Shown piece after piece: positions 33,803 through 43,700 of a DNA stretch of 45,916 nt. Within the stretch, counting starts at the first letter, position 1. Every line of letters begins with the position of its first letter. The notes beneath the pieces were generated by a model. It did not search any database. It was given only the letters and a program-made list of their open reading frames with translations, and was not told the DNA's origin. This stretch comes from Hallerella porci (GTDB lineage: Bacteria; Fibrobacterota; Fibrobacteria; Fibrobacterales; Fibrobacteraceae): NCBI RefSeq assembly GCF_003148885.1, contig NZ_QGHD01000001.1, forward strand, positions 350,176 through 396,091, written 5' to 3'. The translations under genes and the position numbers were made by a program.

Positions 33803-34636
33803 TTAAATAAAAATGAGTCCGAGAATTCCCACCGCCCACAAGTAATAAGAGAAGTAATGGAATTTTCCTTTTTGCACAAAATTCATCAACCATTTGAGCG
33901 CGATGACGCCGAAGATAAATGCGACGATCATTCCGAGAATCAGAGCGAAAGAAAAGTCTCCGCTTTCTGCGCATTTGGCAATCATTTCGGGCTTTTCAAT
34001 CGGATTAAAATTTTGACATTTCACCCATTTTACGAGGTCGAGAAGTGCGGCACCGCCGACTGCGGGAATGCTCATTAAGAAACTGAATTCGCCCGCATAT
34101 TTGCGATTTGTGCCCATAAAAAGCATCGCCGAAATCGTAGAACCGCTGCGGCTAATGCCTGGAATGCAAGCGATTCCTTGCGTAATTCCCGTGAGAATGG
34201 CGCGCCACCAATTCATGCCTTTGCCTTCTTCTTCGGGGTGATTTGCGCCGGTCTTTGCCCACTTCGAAAGGAAGAGAAGAGTCCCTGTGAAAAGGAGTGC
34301 AAAGCAAACGGCCCGCGGATTTTCGAAAAGCGATTCCAGTTGATTTTTAAAACCGATGCCGATAGCTGCGGTCGGAATCGATGCGAGAATAATGTAACCC
34401 GCTTCTTTGAGTTGGGCGGAATCGCGGCGGAGACAGCCGAGAAGAATGGTGATAATTTTTTTGCGGAAGACGACGAAAATCGAAAGGAGAGTCCCCGCAT
34501 GCAGCATGATGTCAAAAAACATGCCCGCATCTTGCATATTCAAAAAATATTTTCCGAGAACGAGATGACCGGAACTAGAAATCGGCAAAAATTCAGCGAG
34601 GCCTTGAAGAAGACCTAAAAGGATAGATTCAATCAT
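33803..34636 (-). CDS. uppP: UppP/BacA, undecaprenyl-diphosphatase
   Basis: 277 residues from the ATG at 34636, which gives the standard N-terminus MIESILLGLLQGLAEFLPISSSGH; a longer frame of 26 residues is not family-like. Both active-site signatures are visible: EFLPISSSGHL (residues 15-25) and PGISRSGSTISAML near residue 160. The protein is an integral membrane phosphatase that recycles undecaprenyl pyrophosphate to the monophosphate lipid carrier. It is the first gene of the minus-strand envelope operon. Confidence 0.95.
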   Translation of the reverse strand: MIESILLGLLQGLAEFLPISSSGHLVLGKYFLNMQDAGMFFDIMLHAGTLLSIFVVFRKKIITILLGCLRRDSAQLKEAGYIILASIPTAAIGIGFKNQLESLFENPRAVCFALLFTGTLLFLSKWAKTGANHPEEEGKGMNWWRAILTGITQGIACIPGISRSGSTISAMLFMGTNRKYAGEFSFLMSIPAVGGAALLDLVKWVKCQNFNPIEKPEMIAKCAESGDFSFALILGMIVAFIFGVIALKWLMNFVQKGKFHYFSYYLWAVGILGLIFI

Positions 34637-34712
34637 AAAATAAAAGTAGAAAATGCGCGAAAGATGCTGCAGAAAATCCAGAAGATTTTTGCATTTTTCT
34701 ATCTTAAAATGC

Positions 34713-35924
34713 ATGAAAAAGTTTGGAGTTTTTTTTACCGTTTTTTGTGCTGCATCGTTGCTTTCCGCGGCGCAAAATCCTCGTTTTGATCAAGGTGCGC
34801 GTTTTGAAGCAGCGGGGCAATATGAAAAAGCGCTCGGCGAATACCGTGCGATTCTTTCTGCGGAACCGCATAATGCCAATGCATTTTATGCAGCGGGCTC
34901 AGTCCGTTTTAAAATGAAAGATTACAAAGGTGCGATTGCCAATTATCAGCTCGCCTATAAATATGCGCCGAAGATGAACGAAGCTTACGAAGGCGCTGCG
35001 AAGGCTTACGAAAAACTCGGCGACAAGACGAAAGCGGCTGCGGAACGGCAGAAAAATCCGAATGCAAAAGCGGCGAAAGAAGAAACGAAATCGACGAATG
35101 CTTCTGCGAAAAGCGCTGGCAGCGATTTGCTCGCCAAAGCGCGTGCGGCATTTGACGCCAAGGATTACAAAACGGCATGTTCTGCGGCGCGTGAAGTGTT
35201 AGCAAAAGATCCGGGAAATCCTGGCGCTTATTATTACGCGGGCGCAGGACGCTATGAACTCGGCGAATTCGATAAAGCGGAATACAATCTCAAACGTTCC
35301 TTTGAATATGCAGAACTCGGATTCAATGCGCACTATTACCTCGCACTTATTTATAAAAAGCAAGGCAAAGCGGATTTGGAAAAAGCGGAACTCGAAGCCT
35401 ACGTGAAGTTTTCAAAAAATGAATCGGCGGTCGCCAAAGCGCGAACTCGCATCGCAGAACTTTCGGGAAAATCCAATTCCGAAGTCGTGAAAACAGAAAC
35501 GCCTGCGGCTCCAGTAGAAAGTGCACCGGCAACGGAAAAATCTCTAGAAGAAGTGAAACCGGTTGAAGCCAAAGCCGAACCCGCTCCGCAGCCAGTCGAA
35601 GTCAAAAATCCTCCTGCACCGAAAAAGCCGATGAGTCCGATGGAACAAGCGAATGAAGCGTATCGTCAAGGCGATTATGCGTCGGCGCTTTCGCAATATC
35701 AAGAGTTGCAGAAAAAATTCCGCGATGAAAATACGCGGGCATATTTACTTTTCCAAATCGGAAACGTTTATCGCTCTCGCCGCGATTTCCGTTCGGCGGT
35801 TTCTAAATTCCGCGAACTCGTGGAACTTTATCCGTCTTCAGAATGGTCCGTCGAAGCGCAGCGCGCTTGGGAAGACGCCGTTTGGCAAGAGAAAAATGCA
35901 AAGGAATTGCGTTCTGCTCGATGA
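34713..35924 (+). CDS. Exported TPR-repeat protein
   Basis: 403 residues from the ATG at 34713, which starts a signal peptide (FGVFFTVFCAASLLSAA). TPR units cover about residues 22-110 (FEAAGQYEKALGEYRAIL) and 135-240 (FDAKDYKTACSAAREVL). A Pro/Ala/Glu-rich linker spans about 250-305. A last TPR block (about 310-390, YRQGDYASALSQYQEL and YPSSEWSVEAQRAWEDA) resembles the CpoB/YbgF tail. It is probably a periplasmic scaffold protein. The stop overlaps the next start as ATGA. Confidence 0.8.
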   Translation: MKKFGVFFTVFCAASLLSAAQNPRFDQGARFEAAGQYEKALGEYRAILSAEPHNANAFYAAGSVRFKMKDYKGAIANYQLAYKYAPKMNEAYEGAAKAYEKLGDKTKAAAERQKNPNAKAAKEETKSTNASAKSAGSDLLAKARAAFDAKDYKTACSAAREVLAKDPGNPGAYYYAGAGRYELGEFDKAEYNLKRSFEYAELGFNAHYYLALIYKKQGKADLEKAELEAYVKFSKNESAVAKARTRIAELSGKSNSEVVKTETPAAPVESAPATEKSLEEVKPVEAKAEPAPQPVEVKNPPAPKKPMSPMEQANEAYRQGDYASALSQYQELQKKFRDENTRAYLLFQIGNVYRSRRDFRSAVSKFRELVELYPSSEWSVEAQRAWEDAVWQEKNAKELRSAR

Positions 35925-36496
35925 AAGAATCGCATCCGCTAGAACCTTTTTTGCCTAAAAATGCGAAGCTTTTAATGCTCGGCAGTTTTCCTCCGCCGAA
36001 AGTGCGCTGGTGCATAGAATTTTATTACCCGAATTTCAACAATGACATGTGGCGAATTTTCGGGCATATTTTCTTTCACAATCGCAATTATTTTGTGCTT
36101 TCCTCCGAAAAAAAATTTGATAAAGAGCGCATCATTGCTTTTTTAAATGAAGTGGGAATTGGAATTTTTGATACGGCAACGGAAGTTTTCCGCGAAAAAG
36201 GAAACGCTTCGGATGCGTTTTTGCAAATCGTAAAACCGACGAATGTTGCTGCAATGCTCCGCAAAATTCCGGAGTGTTTAGCGGTGAATACAACGGGAAC
36301 ATTGGCAACGGAAACTCTCTCAGAAATGTTTCAGATAAAGCCGCCGAAAGTCGGTGAAAAAGTGCCGTTTCTTTTGGACGATCGTCGCTTATTTCTGTAT
36401 CGCACGCCGAGTTCTAGCCGCGCGTATCCGCTAGCGTTAGAAAAGAAAGCGGAATTTTATCAAAAAATGTTTGAAGAATTAAAAATTCTAAAATGA
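35921..36496 (+). CDS. Uracil-DNA glycosylase superfamily protein
   Basis: 191 residues from the ATG at 35921, set by the four-base overlap with the TPR gene; the frame upstream lies inside that gene. LMLGSFPPPKVRW near residue 20 and YRTPSSSRAYP near the C-terminus correspond to the two active-site motifs of the UDG superfamily, and FYYPNFNNDMWRIFG follows the first. It probably removes a deaminated base from DNA, with substrate uncertain (uracil or hypoxanthine). The pairing with a periplasmic TPR protein has no obvious logic. Confidence 0.75.
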   Translation: MKESHPLEPFLPKNAKLLMLGSFPPPKVRWCIEFYYPNFNNDMWRIFGHIFFHNRNYFVLSSEKKFDKERIIAFLNEVGIGIFDTATEVFREKGNASDAFLQIVKPTNVAAMLRKIPECLAVNTTGTLATETLSEMFQIKPPKVGEKVPFLLDDRRLFLYRTPSSSRAYPLALEKKAEFYQKMFEELKILK

Positions 36497-36549
36497 AATT
36501 TTGAACAATTTACGCAGGAAATTGTCTTTTTTCGCTTTTCATTTTTCAT

Positions 36550-36584
36550 TAAAAAAGCCTCAGCTTTCGCTGAGGCTTTTCTGC
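36550..36584 (-). terminator. Terminator of the FISUMP operon (copy 1 of a repeated terminator)
   Basis: AAAAGCCTCAGC (36553-36564) pairs with GCTGAGGCTTTT (36569-36580) around a four-base loop that reads GAAA in the minus-strand transcript. The 35-base block recurs unchanged at 40680-40714. Confidence 0.93.
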
Positions 36585-38590
36585 TATTCTTCCAACACGC
36601 ATCGGATAGGGTAATACATTTTGCTATCCGAGACTTTCGTATATGTGCAGATGTCTCCGTCAATTTTAAACACACTGCGAGGTGGAAGGTTATGCGGTAA
36701 ATAAAACCAATAAGCACCCACTTTTCCGGCATCGGTAATTCCATTTGTTGAATGATAACCGCCTTTTGCCTGCAAGCCTAAACCATATTCATCAGTACCC
36801 TTTGCGCCCTTGGTCCAAGTTTCAGAATCCTTTAAAGCGGCTAGCGCTAATTTTTCATCCTGTTCATGTTCGCTTTTTGAAAATTCAATCAACGCTTCTG
36901 CATCTACTATATTAGGCAATTTCCAGCCTGCTGGGCATGCATCTGTGGCTTCATCAGAAGTATAAGCGTAACCATACGAGGATTTTTGATGACCCGCAGT
37001 TTTCAAGTCTTCGGCAAACCAAACTTTATCGCCTACAGAAGCAACCTTATACATGGTGCTGTCGGTTGTGCGGCCATCGATTGCGTACCACTGTTTTTCG
37101 ACACACTTGAAAACGGCTTCATTTTCCATTTTTACAGTCTTTTTATTTAAACCCTTGGTGCATACGCCGATTTTACTTTCCAAGGCGCCGACAAGCCTCC
37201 ACTTGCCTAAATCCTTGTCGAACACATATTCGTTAGAAGTAACGTTTCCGCCCTTAATTTCGGCGTCTTCGCCATCGACCCAGCCGTAAGTGTCCTTTTC
37301 GAAAACCGTTGCGCGGTCCCAGGTGAACACGCCCGCGTTATCGCGGCAAATAAAGTAGCGTTCTGAATTGCTGCTGTTTTCGTCTTCATTTTTCAAGACT
37401 TCTTTTGCACGCAAGGCGTTACAGTCGCCAAGGCCGTATTGGTTATGCCAAAGCTGAGTTAAGTAAACCGCAAAGTCCGATGCTTTCGACAAATTCCATT
37501 GCGCAATGTTCAAGTTCACTTTTCCAAATTCAAAGTCAAACGCCCAGTCCGCCATTTTGCTGCGATTGATGTTTTTATCCCAGGCGCCATTATCTGCAAT
37601 GTCTTCTCTAAATTGTTTGATGTTTTTGATAATCGTTTCTTCGTCGTTATCGGCGAGGAACAAAATCGATACCGCAAGCAAAAGCCCGTGATTTTGAATA
37701 TCCAATTTTTCGGCTTTGTCGTTGGAATCATTCACAGTTTGCACATTCAATAAAAGAGCATTCAAGATTTCTTCTTGCGCTTGCCTTTTGGCTGCTTCGA
37801 CATTGTAGCCTTTTTTCACAAGTTTGATCACGCGGTCGTATTCCAAGTGCGTGAGCAAATTGATGTTTGCGTGCGATTCGTTTTCGTTATAGAGTCTCGT
37901 TTCGGGAAGTTCTACAATCGCTTGCAAAGTCAGCGGTTTCATGCTTACGGTGCCCGTTACCTCGTTTTTATATTCGCCTTTGACTTCGAGCGAGACAACG
38001 TTATTTTTCAAATATAAACTTGGGATGACAAATTCGCCGTTGTTGCCGGAGACTTCGTCGATAACGGTATCTTTAGCGAAAGCAAGCGTATCGTTTAAAG
38101 CTTCGCGCAAGTAAATGGGCGAGTGGAATTTGAACGCGCCTTTTTGTGCGTAGCCGCTCAAGTCCAAGTTGTTCACTTTATACGAAATCGTTTTCCAAAC
38201 GCCATCGCGGCATTCAAACACCGAATTTTTATAAGTCACGACAACCTTGGAACCTTCCCACTTGCTAAAGCAGGTATCGAAATTTTCAATCGATTGCAAG
38301 TAGCGGTATTCGATGGAATCCTTGATGTACAATGTATCGTGATTCATCACAAGGATAACTTTCACGGAATTCGAAACGTATAAGGAATCCTTGCGGTTAT
38401 CCTTCACTATCTTTCTTATGGTATCGATTACAATCGTCGAATCGTTTACGCGAACGGTATCGTAACGGACTTCGACATCGGGCGTATCGTCGCTGGGTTT
38501 AGAAGCAGAGCTGTCATCACCGCAGGCAACAGCGAACAAAGTCAAAAGCAAGTAGGCTAAAACGGCTAAAATTTTAATTTGAAATTTCAT
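36584..38590 (-). CDS. FISUMP-domain lipoprotein (downstream copy)
   Basis: 668 residues. The signal peptide ends in FAVAC (lipobox cysteine near residue 23), and an acidic/serine stretch follows. A region rich in VRVNDSTIVIDTI-like repeats comes next, then a domain with GNNGEFVIPSLYLKNN, then a conserved helical domain (QNHGLLLAVSILFLADND and KQFREDIADNGAWDKN). The C-terminal 130 residues form a FISUMP domain (CPAGWKLPNIVDAEALIEFS, then YGLGLQAKGGY and YYPIRCV). Known members are surface proteins abundant in F. succinogenes. It is a close paralogue of the upstream gene, 12 bp away. Function is unknown; adhesion or glycan binding is plausible. Confidence 0.87.
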   Translation of the reverse strand: MKFQIKILAVLAYLLLTLFAVACGDDSSASKPSDDTPDVEVRYDTVRVNDSTIVIDTIRKIVKDNRKDSLYVSNSVKVILVMNHDTLYIKDSIEYRYLQSIENFDTCFSKWEGSKVVVTYKNSVFECRDGVWKTISYKVNNLDLSGYAQKGAFKFHSPIYLREALNDTLAFAKDTVIDEVSGNNGEFVIPSLYLKNNVVSLEVKGEYKNEVTGTVSMKPLTLQAIVELPETRLYNENESHANINLLTHLEYDRVIKLVKKGYNVEAAKRQAQEEILNALLLNVQTVNDSNDKAEKLDIQNHGLLLAVSILFLADNDEETIIKNIKQFREDIADNGAWDKNINRSKMADWAFDFEFGKVNLNIAQWNLSKASDFAVYLTQLWHNQYGLGDCNALRAKEVLKNEDENSSNSERYFICRDNAGVFTWDRATVFEKDTYGWVDGEDAEIKGGNVTSNEYVFDKDLGKWRLVGALESKIGVCTKGLNKKTVKMENEAVFKCVEKQWYAIDGRTTDSTMYKVASVGDKVWFAEDLKTAGHQKSSYGYAYTSDEATDACPAGWKLPNIVDAEALIEFSKSEHEQDEKLALAALKDSETWTKGAKGTDEYGLGLQAKGGYHSTNGITDAGKVGAYWFYLPHNLPPRSVFKIDGDICTYTKVSDSKMYYPIRCVLEE

Positions 38591-38602
38591 TTTTTACTCC
38601 TT

Positions 38603-40561
38603 TTACTTTGTAAGCTTCATGATGCAGTGTGCGGAATATTTTACCGTTGAATATCCTTGAACATCAAATTTATATCCATCTTCATGAATGTTTATAAAGC
38701 CACGGCCATCATCATTTTTTTCAGAGATCCAAGAGTAAAAATCGGACCCCTTAGAGTAATAAGTATCCATCGGTTTGCTATAGAAACCTTCTGCTTTTAA
38801 GCCAAGACCATATTCATTCGTGCCTTTTGTGCCCGAAGTCCACGATGTCTCATCTTTTAAGGCCGCTAAAGCTTCTGCCAGATTTTGATTATGTTCACTC
38901 AAGGAATAATCAATCAAAGCTTGCCAATCTTCGCGAGATGGGAGTCTCCACCCTGTAGGGCATGGACCCAACGACAGCTCATCAGAATACCAACCATATG
39001 ACCAGGTAAACCATATTTGTCCGTTAACTTCCGCAAACTTGTAAGTAACCGAGCCATCTTTTTGCGCAAGCCATTCGTTATTTAGGCATTTAAATTTGCC
39101 GTCATTTATCGGGTAGGTAACTGTTTCACCATCCAATTTTGCGGTGCATTTTCCAATATGCGTTTCGATGAGTTTCGGTTCGCGCCATTTTTGAATTTGT
39201 TCGTCATACACATATTTTTGATGATAAATTTCTCCTTCGCCATCTTCGCCGTCTTCCCAGCCGTAAGTATCGGCTTCGTAGACCGTGGCGGTATCCCACG
39301 CCAAAACGCCTGCTGTGTTTCTAGAAACAAAGTAGCGTTCTTTGTTTACACTTTTCGCATTTTGATTCTTGATAAGCTCGTTTGCGCGGCCCGCAGCGCA
39401 TTCGCCAATGCCATAAACGTTGCTCCAGAATTGATTCAAGTAAATTTGAAAGTCCGACGCTTTTGACAAATTCCAATGGGCAATGTTTTTGTGAATATCG
39501 CCAAATTCCAGGTCGTAAGCCCAGTCCGCCATTTTGACTTTGTTTTGATTTTTATCCCAAGCGCCATTGTCGGCGATGTCTTCTCTAAACTGCTTAATAT
39601 TTTTCGCAATGGAGTCTTCGTTATCATCGCCCAAAAACAGTAACGATACCGCAAGCAAAAGCCCGTGATTTTGAATTTCAAGCAATTCGGCTTTGTCGTT
39701 TGAATCATTTTGGGTTTGTACATTCAAGGCAAGGGCATTCATGATTTCTTGCTGCGCCTGTTTTTTCGCGGCCTTCAGGCCGTATCCTTTTCGAACAAGT
39801 TTTAACGCGCGGTCGTATTCCAAGTGTGTAAGCAAATTAATGTTTGCTTTGACCTTGGTGCGCGGTTCGTCGACATCGGTCTTAGGAAGTTCCACTAAGG
39901 CTTGCAGCGTGATTGCTTTTGTGCTGTATTTGCCTGTCACCTCGTTTTTATATTGACCCTTGACTTCGAGAGAAATTCGTGGGTTCATCAAGTTTAAACT
40001 CGGGATGACAAATTCGCCGTTATTGCCCGAGACTTCGTCTTTAATCGTGTCCTTGCCAAATTTAAGCGTATCGTTCAAAGCTTCGCGCAAATAAACGGGC
40101 GAGTTAAATTTGAATGCGCCCTTTTGAGCAAAGCCAATCAAGTCCACGTGATTCACGCGGTAAGTAATCGTGTCCCAGATTCCGTTCTGGCATTCGTAAA
40201 TCGCAGAATCCTTCGAAAACACAATGCGAAAACCTTCCCACCTGGTAAAGCAAGAATCGAACCGTTCAATCGATTTTAGGTAACGCACATCAATCGAATC
40301 CGTCACGTAGGCGGTATCGTGCTTCATCACCAAGATTGCTTTGATTGAGTCGGTTACGTAAAGTGAATCGTAATAGACCGTTTTAATCGTGTCAATTACA
40401 ATTGTCGAATCGTTCACACGAATCGTATCGTAACGAACTTCGACATTTACTTGTACTTGGGCGTCTTCGGGTTTGCTTGACGTATCGTCGCCACAGGCAA
40501 GCACAAATAAAGAGGAAAGTCCATAAAGCAGAACCGCGAGCAACTTGGTTTTGAGCTTCAT
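38603..40561 (-). CDS. FISUMP-domain lipoprotein (upstream copy)
   Basis: 652 residues, same order of parts as its downstream neighbour: lipobox FVLAC near residue 23, VRVNDSTIVIDTIK region, GNNGEFVIPSLNLMNP domain, a helical domain (QNHGLLLAVSLLFLGDDNED and KQFREDIADNGAWDKN) and a C-terminal FISUMP domain (CPTGWRLPSREDWQALIDYS, YGLGLKAEGFY). The first 440 residues are closely similar between the two and the C-terminal part diverges more, so the pair arose by duplication. AGGA precedes the ATG. It is the first gene of a two-gene operon ended by the repeated terminator. Confidence 0.87.
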   Translation of the reverse strand: MKLKTKLLAVLLYGLSSLFVLACGDDTSSKPEDAQVQVNVEVRYDTIRVNDSTIVIDTIKTVYYDSLYVTDSIKAILVMKHDTAYVTDSIDVRYLKSIERFDSCFTRWEGFRIVFSKDSAIYECQNGIWDTITYRVNHVDLIGFAQKGAFKFNSPVYLREALNDTLKFGKDTIKDEVSGNNGEFVIPSLNLMNPRISLEVKGQYKNEVTGKYSTKAITLQALVELPKTDVDEPRTKVKANINLLTHLEYDRALKLVRKGYGLKAAKKQAQQEIMNALALNVQTQNDSNDKAELLEIQNHGLLLAVSLLFLGDDNEDSIAKNIKQFREDIADNGAWDKNQNKVKMADWAYDLEFGDIHKNIAHWNLSKASDFQIYLNQFWSNVYGIGECAAGRANELIKNQNAKSVNKERYFVSRNTAGVLAWDTATVYEADTYGWEDGEDGEGEIYHQKYVYDEQIQKWREPKLIETHIGKCTAKLDGETVTYPINDGKFKCLNNEWLAQKDGSVTYKFAEVNGQIWFTWSYGWYSDELSLGPCPTGWRLPSREDWQALIDYSLSEHNQNLAEALAALKDETSWTSGTKGTNEYGLGLKAEGFYSKPMDTYYSKGSDFYSWISEKNDDGRGFINIHEDGYKFDVQGYSTVKYSAHCIMKLTK

Positions 40562-40635
40562 TTTTATTCCTAGAAAGGGGTGTTGATATTTTTAAGAAAA
40601 ATAATAAAATAATATAAAATGTTTTTTTTTCTTAC

Positions 40636-40641
40636 ATTATA
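40636..40641 (-). promoter_or_regulatory. Possible -10 box of the FISUMP operon
   Basis: A perfect TATAAT occurs on the minus strand in a very AT-rich 120-bp stretch, 75 bases before the first FISUMP start. The sequence at the expected -35 position (TTCTAC, 17 bases away) is weak. Confidence 0.35.
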
Positions 40642-40679
40642 ATAAAATGTGGTTAATCGTAGAATTTTTTTTCGGATAA

Positions 40680-40714
40680 TAAAAAAGCCTCAGCTTTCGC
40701 TGAGGCTTTTCTGC
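40680..40714 (-). terminator. Terminator of the GH51 gene (copy 2 of a repeated terminator)
   Basis: Same 35-base block and stem-loop as at 36550-36584, here 18 bp after the GH51 stop on the minus strand. Confidence 0.93.
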
Positions 40715-40732
40715 AATTTTGCAAAGCTTTGA

Positions 40733-43700
40733 TTATTCAAGAACAATCAAAGTAAGCGTGCGCTTGCCAACCTTGACAGGCTTGCTCAAGTCAACGGGCT
40801 TAGCCTTCTTGGAAGGATCGTTTGCCCAGCCTTCTTTGAGCTTTTCTGTCGAGCGGTCAAGAACTTGCATCTTAGCTTTACCCTTGAAGCCCGGAATGTC
40901 AAGCTTCATTTCGTAATCGCTGTACGGGTTCTTGTTTACGACAAGGAGGCTCTTCTTCTTGCCATTTTCGGTGTAGTAAGTCGTGATGAGCGATTCCTTG
41001 TCACCGGAGATGGTTGTTTCGAGGAGCTTACCGCGGAGAGCGTCAGATGCCATCTGGAAAGCCCAGTAGCTCGGACGCGGGCAGTTCATGCATTCTTCAC
41101 CCGAACGAGTGAGGTAGCCGTAGTCACCGCCTTCCGGAGTCATATCGTTGTGAATATCCCAGTACTGTGCGTTGTCCACATTTTCGGTGGCGAGCATAGC
41201 GAGGTAGTCGGCAACGAAGAGACCGTTTTCAAGAGAAATCGTCTGCGGACCCGGGTTGAAGTCGACCGAGTTCCATTCGGTGAGCCAGAGTTCAATCTTC
41301 TTGTCTTTCTTGAAGTGTTCGGTCCACTTGTCGACAGTCTTGTGCAGGCGGCTGTAGATAGGAACGAGGTCCTGCGGAGCCGAGAGCATAGCGAAGTCGT
41401 TTTCTTCGCCGTAGTGCTGCGGATAGTGGTGAACGATAAGACCGTCAGCGATGTCGCCGGTTTCGCGGAGAACGTTTTCGTTCCATTCGCCATCAAGAAC
41501 GCCGAGGACTGCGACCTTAATAGTCGGGTCGACTTTCTTCATCGCTTCGATGAACTTGCGAGCGCGCTTACCGTAAATGGTACCGCCGTCCTTACCATAC
41601 TTTTCGTAGTACGGATGCCAGTTACCGTAGACTTCGTTACCGATTTCCCAGTACTTGATGCCCGCCTTCTTATCGACGTTCGTATGCTTCACCCATGCGG
41701 CAGCTTCTTGTTCGGTACCCGAACCGAAGTTCACCGTGAACATAGCATTCGAACCAGTCTTCTTCAACCATTCAAGGAATTCGTCGGTATCGACCATCCA
41801 GTCCTTATTGTCAAGAATTTCCTTCCAGTGGTCGTCATCAGCGCGGAGACCACCCGGGTAACGGATAATGCCGTGGTTGATGCGCTTGACGAAGTCGCGG
41901 GTCTGAACTTTGAACTTCGAATTGTCGAGCATGTCGCCATCCCAAAGTGCAGAGTTGATACCGAAGAGTCCGCCCGAAATATTCGGGTTGATGACCTTCG
42001 AAGAGCCCTTCACGTCAATCTTCACGACAGCCGGACGAGCAGCAGCCTTGACTTCTTTCTGGTTCGTGAGCTTAATGTTATCGATTTCGAAGGAACCGTT
42101 CGAACCTTCTCCACCCGGTTTGAAGTCGAGAGAAACAACGCCCTTCAAATCGAAGACGCCGTTTTCTTTTGCGTTAGGCGGTTGATAATACGGGAACTTC
42201 GAGAAGTTGCGGAACGGAACGATCACGGTTGTGCGGCCGCGAGGAACGCCGGTGTTTGCAACAAAGAGTTCGTTGCCCGCATCGCCGATTTGGACGGTGA
42301 TGGACTGCCATGCACGTTCGGAGTAAACGTCGAACATGATGCCCCAGTGATTTGTCCAATCGCGGAGCTTTGCGCCATGGTTTGCTGTATTCTTTGTGAA
42401 ATCAAGAACAATGTCAACCCAGTCAGACATCACGAAATGCTTGACGTTCAAAGAGTTGCCATCGAGAGTCTTGGACTTGAACGGAACTTCCACTTCGACC
42501 TGAGACTTCGGACCCTTAGACGGTTCCCAGTTGTCTTTGGCGAAGTTACCTTCGAAGTCCGAAATCACGAGATCCGGAGTCTTCGACTTCCAGTTATCCC
42601 ACTTGATATCCGGGTCGATCCAGTCGATATTTTCGGTGAAGGTAATCTGGTCTACAAAGATGGTGACAGGAGCCGGCTTGCCCGGTTCGCCCTGGTTTTC
42701 ACCCTTGCCGACAGAGAAGCGGATTTCTTGAATCTTATCCCACTGAACGTCCTTTGCAACTTCGGCTTGCTTGTTTGCGTCCCAAGCTTTACCCTTGTCG
42801 ACGAACTTCTTCAGAGGAATCTTCACGAGTTTCCAATCGGTGCCGACTTTCGAGCCTTCGATCCAGTCGTTCAAGCTGATCTTCGTCTGGCTCTTGATGT
42901 CGTTGCCTTGGTTGTCCAAGATACCGACGTAAACTTTTTCGCCACCGAGCTTACCCTTGATCCAGAAGTAGAGACCGCCCTTGTTGCGAACCTTCGAAAG
43001 ATCGATGTACTTGCCTTCGCCGAGCGAGTAAGTCACACCAGACCAGTCGTTATTATCGATGTAAAGCGCGAGGACATTCGGGTTGCCCGGAGTCTTCGAA
43101 TCAGCTTCACGTTGAGCAGAAAGGCCACCGTAGCTGTAGCTGAAGCCCTTGAGCTGGTTATCGTAGAAGATGCCGTTCTTGACAGGCTTTGCCTTGCCGT
43201 CAAGTTTTTCTGGATTCTTCGGACCATCGATTACATCGCTATTTTCGTCCCAGTAGACAATCTTGGCTTTTGGCTTTGCCTTCTTGTTGCCCTTGACGAT
43301 TTCGATATTATCGACCCAAATTTCGAAATCCTTTGCGCCGCTCTTATCAATCGAGAAGCGGATTTCGGCAATCTTATCCCAATCGATGCGAGCCGGGAAT
43401 TCGGACTTGCGGGTGTTGTCCCAGTAGAGGCCGCGGTCCGGGAAGTCGACGAGAGGAATAGAAACTTTTTTCCAATCGGTAGTAACTGCGCCACCTTCGA
43501 TGTATTTGTTCATCGGGAGCACAACTTGAGTCTTTTTACCGTCAGAAACTTCTTCGTCCAAAAGACCGATTTTAACGGATTCGCCGCCGTGTTTGCCCTT
43601 GATCATGAATTCGAGTTTCGAATCCAGCATCAACTTGTTCAAGTCGAACACTTCGTTGTAAAGGCAGATGGATGCGCCCGAGTATTCGCTCGGATCCAAC

